Assembly: GCA_017396925.1 (NCBI GenBank)
Contig: JAFQKM010000135.1
Coordinates: 1-5,445 of the forward strand
DNA length: 5,445 nt
Direction of reading: 5' to 3'
DNA from: Clostridia bacterium
GTDB taxonomy: Bacteria; Bacillota; Clostridia; Oscillospirales; Butyricicoccaceae
Made by a program: the position numbers and the translations under genes. This document shows, piece by piece, positions 1-4,662 of the stretch (position 1 is its first letter; each line of letters opens with the position of its first letter). The notes below the pieces were generated by a model, which was not told where the DNA came from, ran no database searches, and worked only from the letters and a program-made list of their open reading frames with translations.

Positions 1-479
1 GCGCCGCTGCCGTTGAAGAGGTTGACGATGTGGCCTATGCCGAAGGTCAGGCTGGAGAGGATGACGGCGGTGCGCAGGTCATCCTCGGCCATGGCCTTGA
101 ACAGGAAGCCGCGGAAGATCAGCTCTTCGAGGAAGCCGACGAAGAGCATGCTGCCCGCATAGAAGAAGCTCTCGAGGGGAGAGAGGTTCATGGTCAGGCC
201 ATACCACAGGTTGGTCGAGCAGATCAGCACCAGCGGCAGATACCAGAGCAGACGGGAAGGGGGCAGCGTGGGGGCGCACAGGCCGTAGGTACGGGTCAGC
301 TCCCGCTTGCGCAGCCACAGAAAGGCAAAGACCGACAGCGCAGCCAGCCAGGGCAGGGAGATCGATTTCTCAAGGCCGATCCTGCGGGAAGCTTCATCGG
401 TCAGGCTGGTGCCCACCACATAGAGCAGGATCCAGAAGAGGGCAAAGCTGAGGCGGCTTTTTTCATAGAGTTTCTGCAT
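1..479 (-). CDS. CPBP-family intramembrane glutamic protease, N-terminal part (cut by the left window edge)
   Basis: The frame is open from an ATG at 479-477 to the window edge and gives 159 residues with no stop. Hydrophobic segments at about residues 10-26, 42-56, 77-95 and 104-117 indicate a polytopic membrane protein. Two signatures of the CPBP (CAAX protease and bacteriocin-processing, formerly Abi) family are visible in the right order: EELIFRG at 118-124, with the catalytic Glu pair and Arg, and FGIGHIVNL at 146-154, with the His of the second motif. The third motif would lie beyond the edge. Family members are membrane-embedded proteases; bacterial ones are linked to peptide processing or bacteriocin self-immunity, but the substrate here cannot be inferred. 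A ribosome binding site (AGAAGG, 7 nt before the ATG) supports the start. The gene is divergent from ychF. The family call is confident; the role is unknown. Confidence 0.88.
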   Translation of the reverse strand, partial: MQKLYEKSRLSFALFWILLYVVGTSLTDEASRRIGLEKSISLPWLAALSVFAFLWLRKRELTRTYGLCAPTLPPSRLLWYLPLVLICSTNLWYGLTMNLSPLESFFYAGSMLFVGFLEELIFRGFLFKAMAEDDLRTAVILSSLTFGIGHIVNLFNGSG

Positions 480-512
480 AATAGGACCTTCTTTCGGGAG
501 AACGTTGTCTTT

Positions 513-541
513 ATTTTACCACATCCCCCTTGCATTTGCAC
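513..541 (-). promoter_or_regulatory. Candidate promoter of the CPBP protease gene
   Basis: Read on the minus strand there is TGGTAAAAT, an extended -10 with TAAAAT at 518-513. A poor -35 (GTGCAA at 541-536, 3 of 6 matches) lies 17 nt upstream. Transcription would start about 25-30 nt before the ATG at 479. The weak -35 lowers confidence. Confidence 0.42.
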
Positions 542-558
542 GGTTTCTCGGGTATACT
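530..558 (+). promoter_or_regulatory. Candidate sigma-A promoter of ychF
   Basis: TTGCAT (530-535) and TATACT (553-558) are separated by 17 nt and lie about 50 nt before the ychF start. The -35 matches only TTG of the consensus. Its -35 abuts that of the divergent CPBP promoter, so the two may compete for polymerase. Confidence 0.55.
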
Positions 559-607
559 TTCTAAGTTAAGAATCCTAAAAATGATCCCGAAAGGAATGCA
601 ATAGAGT

Positions 608-1705
608 ATGAAACTTGGTATCGTAGGCCTGCCCAACGTAGGCAAGTCCACCCTCTTTAATGCGCTGACCGACAGCGGCAACGCCCAGGCAGCCAACTAT
701 CCCTTCTGCACCATCGATCCCAACGTCGGCATCGTTCCCGTTCCCGACTACCGTCTGGACGAGCTGGCCAAGATCTATAACCCCAAGAAGATCACCCCCG
801 CCATCATCGAGTTTGTCGACATCGCCGGCCTCGTTAAGGGCGCTTCTCAGGGCGAAGGTCTGGGCAACAAGTTCCTGTCTCACATCCGTCAGGTCGACGC
901 CATCGTCCATGTTGTCCGCTGCTTCAGCGACGACAATATCATCCATGTCGACGGCTCGATCAATCCCCAGCGCGACATCGAGACCATCAACCTCGAGCTG
1001 ATCTTCTCGGATATCGAGATGCTCGAGCGCCGCATCGACAAGACCGAAAAGCTGGCCAAGGGCGATAAGAAGTATCTGCCCGAGGTCGCTCTGCTCAAGG
1101 ACCTCAAGGCCCATCTGGAAAAGGGCCTGACCGCCCGCACCTTCGAGTGCAGCCCCGAGGATCAGGAGATCATCGCCACCGTCGACCTGCTGACCGACAA
1201 GCCGGTCATCTATGCTGCCAACATGAGCGACGAGCAGCTGGCCGGCGACTATGAGAACGACCCCGGCTATATGGCCGTCAAGGCCTTTGCACAGGAGGAA
1301 GGCAGCGATGTTCTGCCCATCTGCGCCAGCATGGAGGCCGAAATGGCCGGCATGAGCCGCGAGGAAAAGACCGAGTTCCTTTCCGAGCTGGGCTTTGAAA
1401 AGTCGGGCCTCGACCGCCTGATCACCCTGTCCTACGAGCGTCTGGGCCTGATCTCCTACCTGACCGCAGGCGAGCCCGAGGTCCGTGCATGGACCATCAC
1501 CCGCGGCACCAAGGCCCCCGGCGCCGCCGGCAAGATCCATTCCGACTTCGAGCGCGGCTTCATTCGTGCCGAGGTCGTCCACTACGACCAGCTGATGGAG
1601 TGCGGTTCCTTCGCCCTGGCCAAGGAAAAGGGCCTCGTCCGCTCCGAAGGCAAGGAATACGTCATGAAGGACGGCGACGTCGTACTGTTTAGATTTAACG
1701 TTTAA
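608..1705 (+). CDS. ychF: Ribosome-associated redox-responsive ATPase YchF (OLA1 family)
   Basis: A complete 365-residue protein, the usual length for bacterial YchF/OLA1, an Obg-class P-loop NTPase that binds ribosomes, prefers ATP over GTP and acts in stress responses and translation. Visible motifs are the P-loop GLPNVGKST (7-15), switch II DIAGLVKGASQGEGLGN (71-87) with the family's hydrophobic Leu after DxxG, and a conserved FSDDNIIHVDG region (106-116) with the His seen at this place in YchF proteins. The G4 position reads NMSD (205-208), where family members usually have NxxE. A coiled-coil region spans about 125-180 and a C-terminal TGS domain about 281-365, ending MKDGDVVLFRFNV. AAAGGA lies 12 nt before the ATG, a rather long spacing, but an ATG at 596 meets a stop at once, so 608 is the start. 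The last five codons appear to have been supplied by an insertion: FRF uses TTT AGA TTT, and this AGA is the only one among 16 Arg codons. Confidence 0.97.
   Translation: MKLGIVGLPNVGKSTLFNALTDSGNAQAANYPFCTIDPNVGIVPVPDYRLDELAKIYNPKKITPAIIEFVDIAGLVKGASQGEGLGNKFLSHIRQVDAIVHVVRCFSDDNIIHVDGSINPQRDIETINLELIFSDIEMLERRIDKTEKLAKGDKKYLPEVALLKDLKAHLEKGLTARTFECSPEDQEIIATVDLLTDKPVIYAANMSDEQLAGDYENDPGYMAVKAFAQEEGSDVLPICASMEAEMAGMSREEKTEFLSELGFEKSGLDRLITLSYERLGLISYLTAGEPEVRAWTITRGTKAPGAAGKIHSDFERGFIRAEVVHYDQLMECGSFALAKEKGLVRSEGKEYVMKDGDVVLFRFNV
1667..1705 (+). repeat. Direct repeat copy 1: end of the functional ychF frame (attL-like)
   Basis: Positions 1667-1689 are identical to 1837-1859 (23 of 23) and encode KDGDVVLF. 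Positions 1697-1705 (AACGTTTAA, the final codons and stop) are identical to 1867-1875 at the same 170-nt offset. The 7 nt between differ only synonymously (T AGA TTT here, C CGT TTC in copy 2). After the stop a further GCAGA is shared, offset by one base. Confidence 0.93.
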
Positions 1706-1732
1706 AGCAGAGACGCCGGCCGAATGACGATC

Positions 1733-1832
1733 CGCCGCCGGTAGAATGGCGGCGCCGATTTGCAGGCAATTTATTTGCCGCAAATCTATGAAATCTGTGG
1801 GGTCCCCGAAAAATCGAAGATTTTATGGGGCC
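1733..1832. other. Three consecutive strong hairpins inside the ychF insertion
   Basis: Hairpin 1: CGCCGCC (1733-1739) pairs with GGCGGCG (1748-1754), with an 8-nt loop. Hairpin 2: GATTTGC (1757-1763) and GGCAA (1765-1769) pair with TTGCC (1775-1779) and GCAAATC (1780-1786), with one bulged A and a 5-nt loop. Hairpin 3: GG (1801-1802), CCCC (1804-1807) and AAAATC (1810-1815) pair with GATTTT (1819-1824), GGGG (1827-1830) and CC (1831-1832) around a GAA triloop. None is followed by a T-run, so they are not ordinary terminators. They could be folding RNA, a palindromic repeat, or element termini. No promoter is evident within. Confidence 0.7.
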
Positions 1833-1836
1833 ATGG

Positions 1837-1875
1837 AAGGACGGCGACGTCGTACTGTTCCGTTTCAACGTTTAA
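1837..1875 (+). pseudogene. Orphan duplicate of the ychF 3' end (attR-like; probably the ancestral end)
   Basis: This fragment repeats the ychF codons for KDGDVVLFRFNV and the stop but lacks the rest of the gene. Its upstream join reads CATGGAAGG rather than CATGAAGG, one base out of step. It uses CGT and TTC, matching the CGC/CGT-only habit of the ychF body, and lies directly before the rho-independent terminator. That suggests it was the original end of ychF before the insertion. It is not expected to be translated. Confidence 0.8.
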
Positions 1876-1888
1876 GCAGAAGATAATA

Positions 1889-1916
1889 AAAATCCCCGGA
1901 TTTCCGGGGATTTTTT
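1889..1916. terminator. Bidirectional rho-independent terminator between ychF and the AT-rich gene
   Basis: AATCCCCGG (1891-1899) pairs with CCGGGGATT (1904-1912) around the 4-nt loop ATTT. A T-run follows on the plus strand (to 1916), and an A-run precedes it (about 1887-1892), giving a U-run for minus-strand transcripts. It can end ychF transcripts and those of the convergent gene at 2119-3099. Confidence 0.92.
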
Positions 1917-1921
1917 GTATT

Positions 1922-1991
1922 TGTAGGGGACGCTGACCACAGCGGCCCGCGGACGACCGACCTGTGCCCTGTGGGTATGGCCGCCCCTACA
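1922..1991. repeat. REP-like palindromic unit A (TGTAGGGG ... CCCCTACA)
   Basis: TGTAGGGG at 1922-1929 is exactly inverted as CCCCTACA at 1984-1991. Inside, CCACAG (1937-1942) pairs with CTGTGG (1969-1974). The unit is GC-rich and non-coding. GC-rich palindromes of the GTAGGGG/CCCCTAC type are common between genes in clostridial gut anaerobes (recalled, not checked). Confidence 0.65.
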
Positions 1992-2004
1992 CTCGTTTGA
2001 CGCA

Positions 2005-2100
2005 GGCACCCTCATGCGGACCGTCAGGGATGCCGGTCCCTACGATCGTCTGACGGGAGCCGGGGTGCCGTAGGGACCGACCTCCCGGGCGGTCCGTGCC
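2005..2100. repeat. REP-like palindromic unit B (nested inverted repeats around GGTCCCTACG)
   Basis: Three nested inverted pairs are present: GGCAC (2005-2009) with GTGCC (2096-2100), GGACCG (2018-2023) with CGGTCC (2090-2095), and the perfect 10-bp pair GGTCCCTACG (2035-2044) with CGTAGGGACC (2069-2078). Together they form a long interrupted stem of about 21 bp. There is no T-run and no ORF. It shares the GTAGGG core with unit A but is otherwise different. Nothing else is evident between units A and B or up to 2118. Confidence 0.68.
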
Positions 2101-2118
2101 GCTGGGACTGTATGGGAT

Positions 2119-3099
2119 TTAAAATTCGATTTCGTATTCAAGATACCTGCGTGCTTCATTTTTGGCTTCGCTGGCAACCGTTGCATTGCCGGAAACTTTC
2201 AGGCCTTTTAAGACTGCGTCGATCTTGACGGCGTCGGTCTCTTTCAATCCGGAAGAATTGCTCAGCTTGAGCATGAACTTTTCGTGCAAAAGAGGTGAGC
2301 TTTCATCCATGCGCAGAGCGATGAGGTTCTGAATGCTGGGATCACGCTGCATATATTTGAGTTGTGGTTTAATGGGAGGATGGCCGGGAAAATCACTCTC
2401 GGATTCAATTTTGATGTTTGTAAACTTCTTTTCAATCGAATTATGGCTTGCGTCAATCGTGGCAGGGCCCTTTGCATTGGCCTTGACTTTGTTCTCGGAA
2501 AAAGCAATTTGTTCTTCCATATAGGTAACTTTGAAATGCTTTGCGCCAAGGTCTTGAGCAAGCTTTTTCAGTTCGTTGATACGGACAATTTTTATGTATG
2601 CAAAATATTCGTCCAAAGAGATATATCGATCACGATCACAGGGATCTACATAGTAAAACTCCTGTTCGTGATCGGGATAGAAGGCCAGACCAAAAGAATC
2701 AAGCGAATCTTTGAAAATATTTACGATGTGAAGTCCTTTCTGATCAGAATTATATCCGATCGAGCCTTGGCATACTTCACTTTCGATATATTTTTTGTCG
2801 CGATCGACTACGCGGATAAACTTGGGCATCAGGAAATTGGCATCGCTCAGAGAATCGGGGAAAATAGGCTGTAAAGATTTCAGTTCAAGTGTGCGGGCCT
2901 TTTCACCGGCAGTTTCTTTCAGTGATTGTGTACTTTTCTGAACAGCGTCGCTTACCGTTCCGGCGATTGCAGTTACATCCGCAAGATTAAACTTACCGTC
3001 ATCGTTTTGATCTACGGCCTGCAAAGCTGTATCCAGCATATCCTTGGCTGTTTTTCCGACGCCGCCAACAAGCGCGCCAAAATCAATTTTTTTCTTCAT
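2119..3099 (-). CDS. AT-rich orphan cytosolic protein with one EF-hand/dockerin-like calcium loop
   Basis: Not recognised as a named family. The 326-residue protein has no signal peptide or membrane helix. The N-terminus (about 6-65) is a Gly/Ala-rich helical region around DQNDDGKFNLAD (30-41), which matches a 12-residue EF-hand loop: D30, N32, D34, G35, hydrophobic F37, N38 and D41 in the metal-binding pattern. Only one loop is present, as in half a dockerin, so calcium binding is plausible but unproven. The rest is mixed alpha/beta, with an aromatic acidic stretch (FYYVDPCDRDRYISLDEYF, 148-166) and a hydrophilic C-terminus ending EYEIEF. GGAGG 8 nt before the ATG at 3099 fixes the start; an upstream ATG at 3168 overlaps the promoter. 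GC is about 32-40% in sampled lines against about 60% in neighbours, so recent acquisition is likely. It is monocistronic, convergent with ychF. Confidence 0.85.
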   Translation of the reverse strand: MKKKIDFGALVGGVGKTAKDMLDTALQAVDQNDDGKFNLADVTAIAGTVSDAVQKSTQSLKETAGEKARTLELKSLQPIFPDSLSDANFLMPKFIRVVDRDKKYIESEVCQGSIGYNSDQKGLHIVNIFKDSLDSFGLAFYPDHEQEFYYVDPCDRDRYISLDEYFAYIKIVRINELKKLAQDLGAKHFKVTYMEEQIAFSENKVKANAKGPATIDASHNSIEKKFTNIKIESESDFPGHPPIKPQLKYMQRDPSIQNLIALRMDESSPLLHEKFMLKLSNSSGLKETDAVKIDAVLKGLKVSGNATVASEAKNEARRYLEYEIEF

Positions 3100-3107
3100 A
3101 GTATATT

Positions 3108-3112
3108 CCTCC
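3108..3112 (-). promoter_or_regulatory. Ribosome binding site that decides the start of the AT-rich gene
   Basis: On the minus strand this reads TGGAGGAATATACTATG: a full GGAGG core followed by 8 nt and the ATG at 3099. It makes start codons further upstream in the same frame (3168 and others) unlikely. Confidence 0.85.
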
Positions 3113-3167
3113 ATATTATTGAATCTACTATAGGACATGTAAATTTCGCGAATAGGAATATAAATCA

Positions 3168-3195
3168 ATTATAGCACACATTTTAATTTAGTAAA
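3168..3195 (-). promoter_or_regulatory. Strong extended -10 promoter of the AT-rich gene
   Basis: On the minus strand TGCTATAAT gives a perfect -10 TATAAT (3173-3168) with an extended TG. TTTACT (3195-3190), 4 of 6 matches to the -35, lies 16 nt upstream. The start point would be near 3161, giving a leader of about 60 nt. Confidence 0.75.
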
Positions 3196-3225
3196 TAGGC
3201 GAAGGGATTTGCCCGACACATACAA

Positions 3226-3256
3226 AAAGACCACCCATATCGGGTGGTCTTTCTTT
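3226..3256 (-). terminator. Rho-independent terminator of the phosphoesterase/membrane-protein operon
   Basis: An 11-bp perfect stem, AAAGACCACCC (3226-3236) with GGGTGGTCTTT (3242-3252), closes the 5-nt loop ATATC. On the minus strand it continues into a U-run. It lies about 20 nt after the stop at 3271 and insulates the next promoter (3168-3195). T-rich sequence on the plus side means it may also work in the other direction. Confidence 0.9.
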
Positions 3257-3270
3257 GTAAAGGGATGGGT

Positions 3271-3642
3271 TTACTTTTCTTCGGTGTTCTCCACAGGCTG
3301 TGCATCGGCGGGAGCAGCAGGCGCTTCTTCGGCGGCTTCGGCAGCAGCCTTGGCGGCCTTTTCGGCCTTGGCCTTCTTGGCAGCCATGCGGGCGGCCTTC
3401 TTGGCGGCCTTTTTCTTTTCGGTGTGCTTGGTGATGATGATCTCGGCGATCCACAGCAGCAGAACGGCGCCGCAATAGCTGGTGAGGATGCCATAGAGGG
3501 AGCTCAGGAACTGAGCAGAGGCCTCGGCACGGGTCTCGCTGAGCAGGGCGGGGACGATGCCGGTGGCGATCAGCAGGCCCATGGCGAAGAAGAAGGCCAG
3601 CTTGCTGGCACGCATGAACTCGTTCATGTATTTCTTAAACAT
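3271..3642 (-). CDS. Small two-helix membrane protein with a Lys/Ala/Glu-rich cytoplasmic tail
   Basis: A complete 123-residue protein, not recognised as a named family. Two hydrophobic helices are visible at about 15-34 (LAFFFAMGLLIATGIVPALL) and 49-70, joined by a short polar loop. The tail from 71 is low complexity: first Lys/Ala repeats (KKKAAKKAARMAAKK), then Ala/Glu, then a Pro/acidic end. It should form a charged helix or disordered extension in the cytoplasm; the positive residues after helix 2 favour both ends inside. GGAAG lies 9 nt before the ATG. The gene begins 35 nt after the metallophosphoesterase stop on the same strand, with no terminator between, so the two are probably co-transcribed, and a terminator follows. 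A partner or membrane-anchor role for the phosphoesterase is speculation. Confidence 0.82.
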   Translation of the reverse strand: MFKKYMNEFMRASKLAFFFAMGLLIATGIVPALLSETRAEASAQFLSSLYGILTSYCGAVLLLWIAEIIITKHTEKKKAAKKAARMAAKKAKAEKAAKAAAEAAEEAPAAPADAQPVENTEEK

Positions 3643-3677
3643 TTTGCATTACTTCCTTTGTGTGGTGTTGTGATAGA

Positions 3678-4472
3678 TCAGATCCCCTTGGTCTGATAGA
3701 TGGTACCCTTGGGGGAAACAATTCTGCTCTCGACGAAGAAGTGGCCTTCGCGGTCGACGCAGCACATATTGTAGCCGCCACGGGTGGTGTAGATGGCCTT
3801 GCCGGCCAGCGTCTCGATGTCAAAGGCCAGCGACTGACCGGTGAAGTGGGGGACGCTTGCCGCCCAGCCGGTGCAGATCTTGTGCAGATGGCCGTTGAAG
3901 ATGGCCTTGATGGCGCCGGTGCGCAGAACGGCCTCCAGCTTGGGGTAGAGGGGCATGCCGGTGTGCTCGAGGGTGGGGCAGAAGGGGTGGTGGCAGATCA
4001 GGATATTGCCCTTTTCGATGGGCTGCTGTGCCACTTCGGCCAGCCAGTCGAGCTGGGGCTCGTTGACGCCGCCCATCAGCAGCTTCTCCCATGCCGAGTC
4101 GATGGAAATGATGCGCCAGCCGCCCACCTCGAGGGTATCGATATAGGGGCTGTCGTCGGCCTTGGCCATACCCAGAAATCCTTCGCGGTAGGCGCTGCGC
4201 ACATCGTGGTTGCCCATGGCGCTGATGACCGGGACGCCGGGCAGATACTGCTCGATGAGGGCACGCAGGGCGGCATAGTCGCCGGCTGTGCCTTCGTGGA
4301 CCAGGTCGCCCGTCATGATCAGCAGATCGAGCTGCTCGGTGGCCAGCTCCTGCAGGGCCAGCGTTGTATTGCCCAGCTGGTCGCCGCCGGCGGCCTTGAG
4401 CTTGACGAGGGAATCGGAGGCTTTATCGCCTGCCAGATGCATATCGCTGATGTGTCCGAAACGAATACCCAT
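3678..4472 (-). CDS. Calcineurin-like metallophosphoesterase (CpdA/Icc-like class)
   Basis: A 264-residue cytosolic protein with all the dinuclear-metal motifs of the calcineurin-like phosphoesterase superfamily in order: DMH (D10, H12), GDLVH (55-59), GNHD (87-90), the metal-ligand His in ICHHPF (159-164) and GHLH (194-197). Size and motif spacing resemble class III cyclic nucleotide phosphodiesterases (CpdA/Icc, Rv0805), but the superfamily also hydrolyses other phosphoesters, so no substrate or symbol is assigned. There is no signal peptide. The ATG at 4472 is chosen because AAAGGAAG precedes it by 9 nt and the protein then begins at the first beta strand (MGIRFGHISDMH). An in-frame ATG at 4529 has no ribosome binding site and lies at the promoter. 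It is the first gene of a probable two-gene operon, divergent from the glycosyltransferase. Confidence 0.93.
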   Translation of the reverse strand: MGIRFGHISDMHLAGDKASDSLVKLKAAGGDQLGNTTLALQELATEQLDLLIMTGDLVHEGTAGDYAALRALIEQYLPGVPVISAMGNHDVRSAYREGFLGMAKADDSPYIDTLEVGGWRIISIDSAWEKLLMGGVNEPQLDWLAEVAQQPIEKGNILICHHPFCPTLEHTGMPLYPKLEAVLRTGAIKAIFNGHLHKICTGWAASVPHFTGQSLAFDIETLAGKAIYTTRGGYNMCCVDREGHFFVESRIVSPKGTIYQTKGI

Positions 4473-4519
4473 ATCTGTACGCTTCCTTTCCGGAGGGTGA
4501 GTGTGGTGATATAAATGAT

Positions 4520-4548
4520 ATTCTAACATAGTTCTGCCGAAAAGGAAA
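4520..4548 (-). promoter_or_regulatory. Candidate extended -10 promoter of the metallophosphoesterase operon
   Basis: On the minus strand TGTTAGAAT provides an extended -10 (TAGAAT at 4525-4520), with a poor -35 (TTTCCT) about 17 nt upstream. It lies about 50 nt before the ATG at 4472. The weak -35 is partly offset by the extended TG. Confidence 0.5.
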
Positions 4549-4585
4549 GAGCGGAATTGTAAACAAGAGGGGATGCGAGATGCCC

Positions 4586-4614
4586 TTGCCCTGTATATGA
4601 TTTTGGGGTATAAT
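4586..4614 (+). promoter_or_regulatory. Promoter of the glycosyltransferase gene
   Basis: TTGCCC (4586-4591) and a perfect TATAAT (4609-4614) are spaced by 17 nt. The predicted start is near 4621, leaving a leader of about 42 nt before the ATG at 4663. Confidence 0.75.
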
Positions 4615-4630
4615 TAATCTGTATATCTAT

Positions 4631-4643
4631 GGGCCAATGGCCC
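4631..4643 (+). other. Small hairpin in the glycosyltransferase leader
   Basis: GGGCC (4631-4635) pairs with GGCCC (4639-4643) around a 3-nt loop, ending 6 nt before the TGGAG ribosome binding site. It is short but GC-only, and could stabilise the leader or tune translation. Confidence 0.4.
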
Positions 4644-4662
4644 CGGAATGGAGATAACGACT

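Larger units (their letters stand above)
1667..1836. mobile_element. Putative 170-bp insertion or remnant element in the 3' end of ychF
   Basis: The unit is bounded by a 23-bp direct repeat (1667-1689 and 1837-1859). Removing one repeat plus the intervening DNA would give an intact ychF ending in CTGTTCCGTTTCAACGTTTAA, followed directly by the terminator at 1889. Integrative elements using tyrosine recombinases often insert at conserved 3' gene ends and restore the coding end from their own att site, which matches this arrangement. No integrase or other ORF lies inside, so this would be a collapsed element, a non-autonomous element, or a local duplication with conversion. The repeat is seen directly; the mobile interpretation is inferred. 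Confidence 0.55.

Noticed and set aside
30..569. Plus-strand frame over the CPBP gene
   Set aside because: The minus strand carries EELIFRG and FGIGH motifs, membrane helices and a ribosome binding site. The plus frame is Gln/Gly/Glu-rich with no recognisable domain.
575..1783. Long 402-codon open frame antisense to ychF
   Set aside because: It is the complement of a clearly real, conserved ychF frame in GC-rich DNA. Its Gly/Ala/Asp/Leu-rich translation resembles no protein.
1833..1886. Mini-ORF starting ATGGAAGGACGG over the orphan ychF end
   Set aside because: It reads the repeated ychF codons out of frame, gives only 17 residues and has no ribosome binding site. It is a by-product of the duplication.
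1733..2100. CRISPR array or tandem repeat array
   Set aside because: The palindromes differ from each other and are not regularly spaced; there are no identical repeats with unique spacers.
2362..2874. 170-codon plus-strand frame opposite the AT-rich gene
   Set aside because: There is no convincing ribosome binding site or promoter, and it lies within the minus-strand gene, which has both.
2973..3015. Dockerin domain in the AT-rich gene product
   Set aside because: A dockerin needs two such loops and an exported cellulosomal context. Here there is one loop and no signal peptide, so only an EF-hand-like motif is claimed.
3320..3430. Lys/Ala tail read as a histone H1-like DNA-binding protein
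   Set aside because: The tail follows two clear membrane helices, and low-complexity Lys/Ala composition alone does not support a chromatin function.
3660..4514. Long plus-strand frame antisense to the metallophosphoesterase
   Set aside because: The minus strand encodes every metallophosphoesterase motif. The plus-strand product is a low-complexity mirror with no ribosome binding site.
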